Shown in pieces: positions 1 to 9,992 of a stretch of 64,000 nucleotides of DNA. The position numbers and the translations under genes were made by a program. The DNA is from Blastomussa wellsi (lineage: Eukaryota > Cnidaria > Anthozoa > Scleractinia > Plerogyridae). Within the stretch, counting starts at the first letter, position 1; each line of letters starts with the position of its first letter. The notes beneath the pieces are model-generated. The model was not told the origin of the DNA. It ran no database searches and saw nothing but the letters and a program-made list of their open reading frames with translations. The stretch covers positions 19,001,298 to 19,065,297 of the forward strand of contig OX393567.1 of assembly GCA_947652115.1 (NCBI GenBank). The letters are read 5' to 3'.

Positions 1-89
1 AGGAGGCCAGCACATCAATCATTAGGCTACCACACCACCCAACACTAAAACATAACTTATTAAGTGGTCTCAAAATTAGCAACCTTTAT

Positions 90-370
90 CTACAATGCGG
101 GACATAAATGTTGGGACATGTGGTGCAGTTGTGGGCAAAATGACTGCTAGCCCCCCTTCCCCCCAAGCAATGTTGAGAACTGACTATCCCACACCAGGTT
201 CAGGGCATATATGTTTGTCAACATTGCTTGGGAGGGGGAGGGGGGCTTGGGAGTTGGGAAGGGGGACTTGGGAACGTGCAGAACCCATTTTTTAAACCCC
301 AGGATAATCTGTTGCACTATTGAATACTCCTTTTCAGAAGTGTCCCAACTATTTTTGACCTCCATTGTAG
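90..370. mobile_element. 281-bp MITE with CTACAAT termini (copy 1)
   Basis: Imperfect terminal inverted repeats of about 30 bp: CTACAATGCGGGACATAAAT at the left and, reverse-complemented, CTACAATGGAGGTCAAAAAT at the right. The core holds a second inverted repeat (CCCCTTCCCCCCAAGCAATG against CATTGCTTGGGAGGGGG). No clear target-site duplication. The short ORFs here are by-products. Confidence 0.7.
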
Positions 371-1330
371 CTACAATGTCATACCTAAAGTTATTTAGCT
401 ACATATGCTGCATCAGACACCCAGGTCATGTTTGTACAACCACTCTTTTATAAAAAATACAAAAGAGTTGTAGTTGTACAGGCGTGATAAGGGTTAAATA
501 TTAACAAGGTCCTCATGACACTATTCTGTATAGTGCCTAATAACAAATAATAATGGTAACCGGACTTTGCATCGACCAGTTCAGCTCCAATCATAATTAT
601 GTGTGAAGCAGGAGTGTGTTTTGTTTTATTATGGGTATGATTAAAGCATAATTAGACGATGCAAATCCAGTTGTTAAAAATCAAAACTTGAATAATTACA
701 TGTATTATACAGTTTTGACTTAGATGCATGAGAAACAAAGACAAAGCAGAAAAACTGTTTGCGAATGGGCTGTAAACAATCAGGCTGCTGATTATGAATC
801 AAATCAACAGATTTTTTAATACCAGTAGGTTTTTTCTAAAGTATGAGGTAATTGTAATGCCAGATTAGATACATGTACAGTGTAGACTTGAGTTTGCAAT
901 AGAAAACAGAAGAGTAAACAGACATGTATCCTTACACAATTCTTCCCCTGCAAGAGATGACAAAACTAGTTACTGACGACATAGGGGTAAGGACCTGTAG
1001 CTTTACAGAATGATACAGTTGAACCTCACTACTGTATCTCGACCTCAACTATCCCATTTCCCTCGTGTTTGCTTTTTCAGTCATTAACCATTAACAACTG
1101 TATCTTGAACCCCCTGTTTTCTTGAACAATTCGTTCAAACCTTAGCTCTTGAGACAAGTTGAAGTTGAGTTGTTTCAAATAATGCCTAAAGTACAAATTT
1201 CTTTGACAAGGGAGATAACATTTACTAATACAATGTAATGATGAGCAGAAAAGGTTTGTCCTGCCTCCTACCATTTTGGATTTAATGAAATCATGTAGGT
1301 TGTGGGAGGAAAGGAAGGTTGAGTGACGGT

Positions 1331-1348
1331 GGGGGGGGGGGGGGGGGG
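1331..1348. repeat. Poly-G tract
   Basis: Eighteen consecutive G residues. It produces the proline-rich ORF on the opposite strand, which is not a gene. Confidence 0.9.
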
Positions 1349-1714
1349 TGAGAAGTAGCAGGGGAGGGATGTATGACTTTTTTATAGATAAAAACAAAAT
1401 ATAACCTAGGTTAAAAAAAATTAGGCCTGTACATTAGTTTGAAAAAAATACCTGCAGACAATGTGGACCTGTAACATACAGTATACTCCAACTTGTGAAA
1501 TCCCTACCCATTTGTTGTACACCTCCATCCTGAAAAAGGTTCCCCTCTGGGAAAGATTCTTCCTGTATACATGTACATGGCAATAGTCCACAAATACGGG
1601 GACTACCCCCCCATCAGGTCAAATCACAGATCATGTTTCTCAAGCAGAACAGGTCAAAGCATGCAAAGAGAGACACATACAGTATTAGCTTAACACAACA
1701 ATCACTGTCAGTAC

Positions 1715-1861
1715 CAATTCTTCTTCTGCCTTCCTTTGGTTCTCATGTCGTTTTTCCTCTCGCTTCTTCTGCAGTTCCTCTATAGCGGCTTGTCTTGCCA
1801 GTCTTGCTTTCTCCTCTCTTCGTTTTCTCTTTTCATCTTCCTTTTGATCTCTCAGTTCTTC
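1715..1861 (-). CDS. CEP131: CEP131 exon 6, charged helix
   Basis: 49 codons, acceptor CTCATAG and donor GTACTG, phase 0 at both ends. It is an uninterrupted Glu/Lys/Arg helix (KRKRREEKARLARQAAIEEL), as expected directly after the IQ motif in CEP131. No further minus-strand exon was recognised between 1 and 1714, so the next one lies beyond the window. Confidence 0.85.
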
Positions 1862-4800
1862 CTATGAGACAAGAATCAAGTGAAAGTAGGGATACGACCG
1901 TGCACCATTACCACCATTTCAGTCTAAACTGACTGTATATAGTTCAAGCCTCAGTCCAGAGGGCCAAGTGTCAGTTTTGGCAAGTCTTGTATTTCTGCCA
2001 ACTTATTTCATCTAATCAAAAACAAGCAAGAGAGCTTGGGAATACAAAAGTATTAAATTGTCTTCAGTGAGCATTTGAACCCATTGACTCCTAAACCGGT
2101 CAAAACCGGCCGTGCGCGACAACCCCTGAAGTTCCTAAACCGGCCAAAAACCGGCCAAGAAAAGCATGTGTCAGCAAATGCCCTCTCTCTCTGAAGTGTT
2201 TTGGTTCTCCTACTGTTCTAAAGTAAATTAGGACAAATATACCATTCAGGAGTCAATGGGTGAACATGTCATGTTACTTAGCAACAGGAACGACCCCCAT
2301 GGGCTAAGTCCAGGAAGACAGGGCTGTCTCGTCTTAAATCCCAGGGATATAGCCAAGATGGCTACCAGCTACAAGCCATTTCACCAGTTGAAACAGAGCT
2401 TACTGAAATTTCACTAGAAAACAGAGGCTGTCAAAGGCTCTGAGCTTGTCAATGAGACTGCTTAGTTAAAACAGTTTTTTCTTACCTACATTGAGGAAAG
2501 CTACATTGAAAAAAAAAATTGAAATCTTCCTCTACAGTAGACCAGAAAATACTTATTGGTATCACACAGTCTCATAAGACTGCAGTACTAATGCTAATTA
2601 TTTTGTTTGCCCACTGGGTCAATAAACTTCTGTTTTCAGGCAATCAGACCTACAATCAGCGACAAAATTGTTGACACATTAACCATTTCTACCCCCTATT
2701 ACGCATTGGTTCTATCTTTTACCCTTCTTAAGTAGTCCAATTCATCCCCCTTCCCCCCAAACAATGTTGTACCGTCATTCCTGTGATATTTAGGTACAAA
2801 CTGGCAACATTGAATGGGGAGGGGGGGTCTTCTCAATAATTTAGAGCATGATTCAAATGATAGTTGTATTTTACACTTAAAATGCACTTTTCACACACAA
2901 TGTGTCACGCAATTTTGTCGCTGATTGTAGGTCTACCATCCCTGTGTATTCATGAAATCCTTACAAAGTCAGCACTACCTGTAGCACCAAAAGACACATC
3001 ACAAGTTAAAAAAATGCAAGGAAGCAAACCTGCTAATTGATACTACAGATACAGTCATGTACCTACCTCTGTCTGTTCAGTGAACATCTGTTTTTCCTTC
3101 TCCATTTTCTTTTCATTAAGCAGATGTTTCACAGCATTTTGCCCACCAAGTTGTATCACTGTATTTTGTTTGCTTAGTCGTTTCCTGGTTTTCCATCCAC
3201 GAAACCAACGCTGAATGTTCACAGCAGCCTTTCTCCGCCTGCTGTCACCCTCATCTTCCAGGAGGTCACCAAGGAACAGTTTAGGTATGTCTTCCCTTCT
3301 TGTAGTTGATTTGTCAGGCTTGACTCTAGAATTTCCTTCACGCAAATGTATGTCAAAATCAAGTTCATTTTCATCAAAACCACCAGTGCTAGGTGGTAAG
3401 TTGTTAGCATCATTTTGCAGAAAATCATCGCCAATGTGATTGCTTGTCTTGTTGGTACCAGGCCACCAGTTATGCGCCTTGTTCACCTCTGTAGGGGACT
3501 GCAGGAACAGTGGAGGGACTGGTGTAGGATCAGTGACTGACAGCCACCACTCGTCAACCTCATCAGGTTGCAAGTCGTTCTGGGCTGTTGATGAGGGTCT
3601 GTCTGGCAGGGCATTATGGCTAGCTATAGCCTTAGCAGCACTGCTGTGTCGCTGAATAAAGGGGATAAAATGTTAAGCATGTAACAATCAAGAACCTCAA
3701 AACTGCAATAATATCATGGGTGACAAATTACTCCTTAATTTTGGTGGGAAATTTTAGTGTTAATTTGTAATTTCACATGAAAAATTGCAAAATTGTTATG
3801 GCGACGTTTGGCGTGAAATTTCTCAATACAAAAAAACAATATCATGAGCGTAATTTGTCACTAAATAAAATGATATTGAAAGGTAATCAAATTGTATACT
3901 CATGAAATTGCAAATAATTTCACTTGCGCAAAGGCACGGGAAATTATCAGAATTTTGAAAAATGTGCGTAAAATTATTTCCTACTTTCCCTTGTCACCAT
4001 TCTAATAACAATATCATTCAATTCAAGGCAAAGGATCTTTCACTGTTATAAACAAGGAAACTAGCTTTCAGTAGTTACAGAAATGTACTCCAAAATAATA
4101 CACATGACACTATGACAGGACAACTAATAATAAGTGGAATGGTGACTTGGATAAAGTGAAATGAATGAAGAAGCATTCTCAAGTCAAATATTTACTGAGA
4201 ATAATGAGTCCCCAGCAGGAGTCCCCAGCAGGAGTTGAAACCATGACCTCCCAGACACCAGTTGGATGCTCCAACCACTGAGCCATGGGAGACTCGGTCA
4301 TAAGCTCGGTTCTTAACGTTCTTCATTCATTTCACTATGGCAGGAGTCGAGTCCACCATTTTTAATTCGTGAAACCAGCACAAAATAATACCAGTAACAT
4401 GTGCTACCAATAGGTTTGTGAAGCAATTAGTTACCTGAAAGGTTGTGGCCAGTTTAGGTTTAGCCCTAGCTTTAGCTTGAGACATGATAAGAGGAATATG
4501 ATCCTCTGAAAACCTGATAAGCACATAAAGAGGAAAATTAGCTATTCATGGTATTACATGTACATGTACCATAATTTTACTTGACTTGAAAGCACAGTAC
4601 TGAACAGATAGAATGCAAGTCCAGAGAGTTATCCCTGAGCATTCACTGGTTTAATAAACACCTGGGTGAAGAGAGGCACTATGACGGTAGAATGTCTTGT
4701 CCAAGGACGCAATGCAGTGCCCTGGCCAGGGCTAGAATCTGATCTGTTCAACCCGGGATCCAGCGCACGAACCATTAGGCCAGGCCACCTTGCCTCAATT

Positions 4801-7783
4801 TAAAATGAACCATCCCAAATATGTATAAAAGAAACTCATGCTTTGATTGAAAATTCTTGTTTGAAAAGGAGTAGTCAAGGAAGAAGGATTGAACAGAAAT
4901 TTTCTGATCAATGATTGGCCGCTCAGAATAAAAATAGTCATGAGTTAAACTTTCTTGGCAATCTCAGAAGATTAATCAAGCAAGGCACATGTTTAAATTT
5001 GTATTTCAAGCCCTGGAAAGTTTACCTAGTTGTTGCAGTCTTCTTTGTATTTGTTGCCTTTTGTCTTGCTCCTGAGCTACTGCTTGTTCTAGCACTGTCA
5101 CTATCACTCCCAGATACAAGAACCTCATTATGCTGCGACCTCACAAAACCTGCACTTCCACCTGAAAAAAGGGTTTATTTAAAATTAACTATACCTGAGG
5201 ATAAATATTCAAGATATGACAAAAATCTAGGGTTTGTATGCTTTTTCGTGCCTAAAATTCAAGGACTTTTCAAGGATTTTCCAGGAGCCTAATTTGAAAT
5301 TTTAAGGATCTCGTTTTGGCTCAATGTACATTCACGAGAGTAATGAGAGAACACTAGGTTTTGTTAACAATTCATGACACTTGTACTCTGCTTACATAAG
5401 CATTACCTTCACTGGCAAGCTTTCAGTACTTTAAAACATAAAAGTGTTGATATTTTCTGATGTTGTTAAATAAAAAGTCATTCAAAGACTTTCAAGGATC
5501 AAAAACCAATTTCAAGTACTTTTAAGGCCTTTAAATCAGACTCAGAAATTCAAGGGTTTTCAAGATGCGTACAAACCCTGAAAATCAAAGCTGTTTTTAC
5601 AGAAAATATCCATACCCCACTGATTTGACCCCACCTCCCACCTGACCCGTCCCTCTGGGTATTTAAGTTTTGGTTAATTCTTGCCTAAAAAAATTGATCC
5701 CAACAGAAATGGTCACTATTTATTGCACATCATTAGCTTACTTCTCTTATGAAGTCCAGACTTTTTAGGAACGTTGCTTGTTCCAGTCACTGACAGAAAG
5801 TCACTCATATCGGAATCCTAATAAAGATAAAAAGCCACTACTAAATGATACAGTCACAAAAGATGTATGACAAAGTTGTTAAGGTTGATTCTCTATCACT
5901 ACCATAAAATTATGGGTTCCAGAGGGATGTTTTTTTTTTCTTTTTGCTACCATCTACACATACGGCAATGAGCTGTGCGAGGCGCTCAACCTGTGTAGTT
6001 AAGTGATTGTGGTCACAAACATGTAACTTTTTTATTTAATTTATGTGCTATAAATGTTTATGCGCTGTAAATCGTTTTGGCTGTAATAGGATGTGTATCC
6101 GACCAAGTCACAATTTTGATCGGACAAAACAGAATTCCTTGATAAAGCATTATCAACGCAAAACACTGACATTTGCATTGGAAGGCATAAAAATTGTCCA
6201 GACAGTCTGCAGTCTGTCTGACCACAGATCAGATTTCATCTGACCTTGGAAAATTTTGGATGGCCATTGTCTGATGTCCGACAGTTATTTGCTGCCATTC
6301 ATGTATATGATAATATTTGTACACTCTATAGACATTACGTATGTATACAGCATGATATTGATTCAACAAAGTTGGAGAAAAATAAATATAAAGGTAAGCA
6401 TGTTTAAGCATATCTTGCTGCAGGTAATAATTCCAAATTAAAACTTTTACTATGGGTACATCTACAAGTTTCTTTCATTATACATATTCCTTATGTCTTA
6501 ATTTACTCAAGATTATTAATCATGACAAGTTCAACTACAAACACCCTTTAGTGGCATAGCCTGGTACAAATACAGCATTATAACAACACAGTTTTTATGG
6601 ACTCTTCTTTCCACTGCATAACCACATAGCAAGCTAATTAAACAATAGAGTGTTTCTGTCGAGGAACTATCGGCTGATAGTTGCCCCGCAGAAATTTGAT
6701 GTTCTTGAAACAAATATGCTAGTTTTAAGAACATCAAATTTCCAAGGGGCAACTATCAGACCGATAGTTCCGAGACATAAACACTCCATTGTCTTTATTG
6801 TTCAACACTAAATTTTCTTCCGCGCGCAGATTCACAAAACAGCTGTTTGAGTTTTTGCTGCAAGCCAAAATGTACGAATTAATGAAAATCTGGCAAAAAA
6901 CCCTCTAAATGCAGATCAATCAAATAGCGTTTGAATGTTTTTTTTTTTTTTTAACGAAAGCCCGCTTGTTTACAAAATAAAAATTCAAGGACGGGCACTA
7001 TCCATCCGGGTATTTTCCTCGGAAGGGCACTATGCGCTGATAGTGCCCTCTGCGGATGAACACTATCAAGTCACATGTTTAATTTGGACCAATGAGAATC
7101 GGAGAAAATTTAGTGGTGAACTATAAGCAGTAATAGCATACATTGTGGTACATTCATTTGTAAATATTGCAATAAAACAGAACATATACTGTATGCACAA
7201 CTTGTCATATGCAGAGCAGGATGAATACAAAAACTACTAAGAGAACATCTATTTTTCATACAATGAAAATAGACTTGACTGAACACAATACAGTAAAATA
7301 ATAAATATTGATTCACTACAGACAAATATTTTTCTTTATATAAGGAGGTTTCCAAAGATCAGTGGCTAAATTTATACATGTAACAAATGTGTTCAGCTGG
7401 TGACCTTGGTTCTTTCAATTCAAGAGCTTATCATTAATTTTCCTACATATTGAAACAAATAACGTCAAAATGGCCTTGAGCCTAATCATTAGACTTAATA
7501 TCACACTCCACATATACAATATTTTCTGTTGATGTGGACACTCTAGCAAGATCTATATATTAGTTAAGCTTAATTTTCGAGCAAGCTTGACAGTTGCAAT
7601 AATTAACGAACCATTGGCGAAAAGAAAACTCACCAAACTCGCAGTTGATCGCGCTGAATATTTGTTTCCATCTGCGGAACTCGGCCTGTGTACCTTAGAT
7701 GAGCCAGACCTCTTTGCTGACACGTTTTCAGAGGAACCAGAACGAAGCGGTCCGCGATCAGACTTCTTATTTTTTGCAGACAT
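1715..7783 (-). CDS. CEP131: CEP131/AZI1-like centrosomal protein, 5' part (exons 1-6, gene continues left of window)
   Basis: Minus-strand gene of which six coding exons lie in the window: 7634-7783, 5742-5817, 5026-5161, 4435-4513, 3067-3651 and 1715-1861. All have AG/GT borders and matching phases (0,1,2,0,0,0), giving the first 391 residues. The Ser-rich, basic N-terminus is followed by an acidic segment, an IQ motif (AAVNIQRWFRGWKTRKRL, about residues 289-305) and a Glu/Lys/Arg-rich helix (KRKRREEKARLARQAAIEEL). An IQ motif followed by this charged helix is the order found in vertebrate CEP131. Known for the family: CEP131 sits at centriolar satellites and the basal body and supports ciliogenesis; its C-terminal coiled coils would lie outside the window. 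The start at 7783 is supported by an in-frame TGA 15 nt upstream and an A at -3. Alternative: another IQ/coiled-coil centrosomal protein, judged less likely. Confidence 0.85.
2650..2930. mobile_element. 281-bp MITE with CTACAAT termini (copy 2)
   Basis: Terminal inverted repeats CTACAATCAGCGACAAAATT, nearly perfect over about 35 bp and related to copy 1 at 90-370. It also has the C-rich/G-rich inner inverted repeat around CAATGTTG. Lies in the intron between CEP131 exons 5 and 6. Confidence 0.75.
3067..3651 (-). CDS. CEP131: CEP131 exon 5 with IQ motif
   Basis: 195 codons, phase 0 at both ends, acceptor TTTATTCAG and donor GTAGGT. It carries a Trp/Pro-rich stretch (DEWWLSVTDPTPVPPLFL), an acidic segment (GDLLEDEGD) and the IQ motif. 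This exon gives the strongest family signal in the gene. Confidence 0.88.
4212..4295 (-). repeat. tRNA-derived SINE head (family B)
   Basis: The reverse complement reads as a tRNA-like start with A box TGGCTCAGTGG and a B-box-like GGTTTCAACTCC. A 13-bp segment is directly duplicated at one end (GAGTCCCCAGCAG twice). Lies in a CEP131 intron. Confidence 0.55.
4435..4513 (-). CDS. CEP131: CEP131 exon 4
   Basis: 79 nt with a pyrimidine-rich acceptor ending TTATCAG and donor GTAACT. Only the acceptor at 4513 restores the frame left by exon 3; the nearer TTTTCAG would bring in a stop. It encodes RFSEDHIPLIMSQAKARAKP and continues to TTFQ. Confidence 0.8.
4655..4797 (-). repeat. tRNA-derived SINE fragment (family A)
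   Basis: Matches the full-length family A SINE at 39203-39502: CACCTGGGTGAAGAGAGGCAC, then AACCATTAGGCCA in the tRNA-like head. Reverse orientation and truncated at its 3' end. Confidence 0.7.
5026..5161 (-). CDS. CEP131: CEP131 exon 3
   Basis: 136 nt, acceptor TTTTTTCAG and donor GTAAAC, leaving in phase 2. The encoded stretch is low-complexity Ser/Gly/Arg (SGSDSDSARTSSSSGAR) and presumably disordered. Confidence 0.8.
5742..5817 (-). CDS. CEP131: CEP131 exon 2
   Basis: 76 nt between ATTAG and GTAAGC, entering in phase 0 and leaving in phase 1. It encodes DSDMSDFLSVTGTSN and then a basic tail; the DFL core resembles a short motif near the N-terminus of vertebrate CEP131. Confidence 0.8.
6643..6791. 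mobile_element. Foldback/MITE hairpin, about 70-bp arms
   Basis: Left arm 6643-6711 and right arm 6722-6791 are imperfect reverse complements around a 10-nt loop; both carry GATAGTTGCCCC and AAATTTGATGTTCTT. Located in CEP131 intron 1. Confidence 0.75.
6985..7070. repeat. Weak inverted repeat with GGGCACTAT / ATAGTGCCC core
   Basis: GGGCACTATCCATCCG and GGGCACTATGCGC lie as a short direct repeat, and both pair with ATAGTGCCCTCTGCGGATG. A small degraded hairpin element in CEP131 intron 1. Confidence 0.45.
7634..7783 (-). CDS. CEP131: CEP131 exon 1 (start codon)
   Basis: Encodes 50 residues starting MSAKNKKSDRG, Ser/Arg/Lys-rich and disordered. The donor is TTTG|GTGAGT and the exon ends in phase 0. 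An in-frame TGA lies just upstream of the ATG. Confidence 0.82.
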
Positions 7784-9193
7784 TTTTTCCTCTTTCGCTC
7801 AAGGAATATAATATTTCTGTATGAAACCTAAGGCATCAGAAGACATACACTTCTTGACACAGCATTGTAACTGTAATTCTACAAATGAACTGGGAAAATT
7901 CATAACAATTCACTGAGTCACACAACGATTTTCTTGCTGTTGACAACAAAATTGGCGCTTTCCTGCGACGCCATTAAGGTTTAAGAATGTTGCGTGGTTA
8001 CTAAGCAAACTTATTGCTGGCATAGACTCGTGGGAGCATGGTACAGAAAAATGACGTCAATGAAGGGACAAATAACCAAACCAAATTATAGTGACTATAC
8101 TAGCTATATAAACCGAAGGTTAGGCAATGCGGGCAAGATCGATGTTCATCCTTATCATTTGAATTACAATTTATCTTGGTTATTTATAAGCGATGGAAAA
8201 CTTGACAAGTTGTGACCGACTCGGCTGATAACATGTGAGCGTGAATTGAAAGTCATAACGTGCGGTCGTGAAAAGGGAGGCATTAAGGTTTGTTTCTTTA
8301 GCTTGGTGAACATTTGTTACGTTCAAACAGATCAAATAAAAGTTTCACAGGGGATGAACATTTATTTCCAAGGAATGTCTTATCTTTTGGTCAACATGCA
8401 ACAAAATGCAAATGCATTCTAAAGTTCTTATTGGTTTTTGCACTTCTTTATGAAGCTCTAGCTCGCTACACGCTTGAGGTCAACACTCTTGAGGGGGAAT
8501 GAGGCCGAAAAATGAATTGCACGTCACTGCTGCAATGCGCAAGTTTCATGTGATCGAAGTTAAGGTTCAAATACGCATTCTTAGTGCGCGCACATGCCTT
8601 TGTAATAGTAAGGTCACCAGCAATTATGAACGAAATCATCTTTGGTACTGCAGTGTATAATATTGCCTTCAAATCAAAAGAAGTCTTAAAATAACAGTTT
8701 ACCAAAGCGATAACATAAACTAATAAGAAGTAAGGATGGCTTCGAGTTTGCCATCCGTAACAGAGCTCCTTTAACCATTCCCTCTGAGTTCAGACTTATT
8801 TATACATTTCAAACAACCTGGCCACTCAATCAACGTCGTTCCTATAATCCCGCTTGAACTCATGCGTAACAAGCGTGACTCTGTACGAAAGCCTCGTGAG
8901 GCCCATTTAATCAACAAAGCCAAAACACTTCATCCTTTAGGAATAAATAGACGTGATGAAGCATGATAATGACACATCAACACTTGTTTGTACAAGCCAA
9001 AAACTAACATTATTTGTAACGACCTTTTCTTCAACCGGGGCCACCCAACGTTTTTTAACCAATCCGAAGAAAAGTTCATAACAAACGAATCGAAGTTTTT
9101 TCATCAGTGGTAAATTTTCTACCCCCATTGTGATTGGTCTGCTGGTGAAAAAACTCTGATTCTTTTGTTCTGAACTCGTCTCGTGATTGGCCA

Positions 9194-9310
9194 AGCGTTA
9201 GCCCTTCGTCGGAGCGAATCGCTCCGACGAAGGGCTAACGCTCGAAACGTCAGCTCTTGAATCTCTTTACGGTGGCCAATTCACATTATCAACCCAGTTG
9301 ATAAAACTAA
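9194..9310. mobile_element. Foldback element with perfect 24-bp palindrome (GTTAGCCCTTCGTC family)
   Basis: 9194-9217 and 9219-9242 are exact reverse complements around one base (AGCGTTAGCCCTTCGTCGGA and its complement). The following 70 bp (AAACGTCAGCTCTTGAATCT, then ATCAACCCAGTTGATAAAAC) match the family copies at 48646 and 48968. Confidence 0.75.
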
Positions 9311-9958
9311 ATTATACTGTAAATATATTAGCTGTACATGTTTTATCTAGCATGCCCGCAATTCTATGTATTTTTAGCCCAAGTGTAATATTGTTCTAAA
9401 AAAAAACAGCCTCGAAGAAATTTCTCGCGGGACCCCGCAGGGGGTGGGGCTGCCCCCCACCCCTCTCCACACTTTATTTATTTTTACTTTAGTTAACGGG
9501 ATCTGTCAGTTTAAAAAAAATAACTTGCGTTACATTGATGTGAAACGTGTGGATAAGACCACTCAGGAAACACTGCCTTTTTCTGATTTTCCAATTTCGA
9601 TCCAATTTCGTTTTTCGAGCGTTTTCTCTCACAAATACATCCGCGGATCAGACAGTTTGTCGTTCGGTTTGTTTCCAAACAAACAATTAGATTTTCAACT
9701 GCGACTAATGACATTTAAACTCTTGTTTCTATTTTCACTCGTTCTTGGATTGTTGTTTGTCGATACCATTTGTTTAGCTGAAATTGGGCAAGGAGATGAA
9801 ACATAGAGGGCAGGTTGTAACTCGTTGTTTTAGTACATTAATTAATTAAAATTTGCATTACCGTTGGCAATTTTAAATGTATTTAATTTCTATCAAATTA
9901 TCCAGGGGAACATTCCCCCGGATCCCCCTAGTTTGCTCACGCGTACGCGTTCGCATTG

Positions 9959-9959
9959 C

Positions 9960-9990
<31 letters not shown>

Positions 9991-9992
9991 AC
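9959..9992. repeat. Poly-C tract followed by (AC)n microsatellite
   Basis: About 18 C residues run directly into (AC)8. Simple sequence; length is liable to assembly error. Confidence 0.9.
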
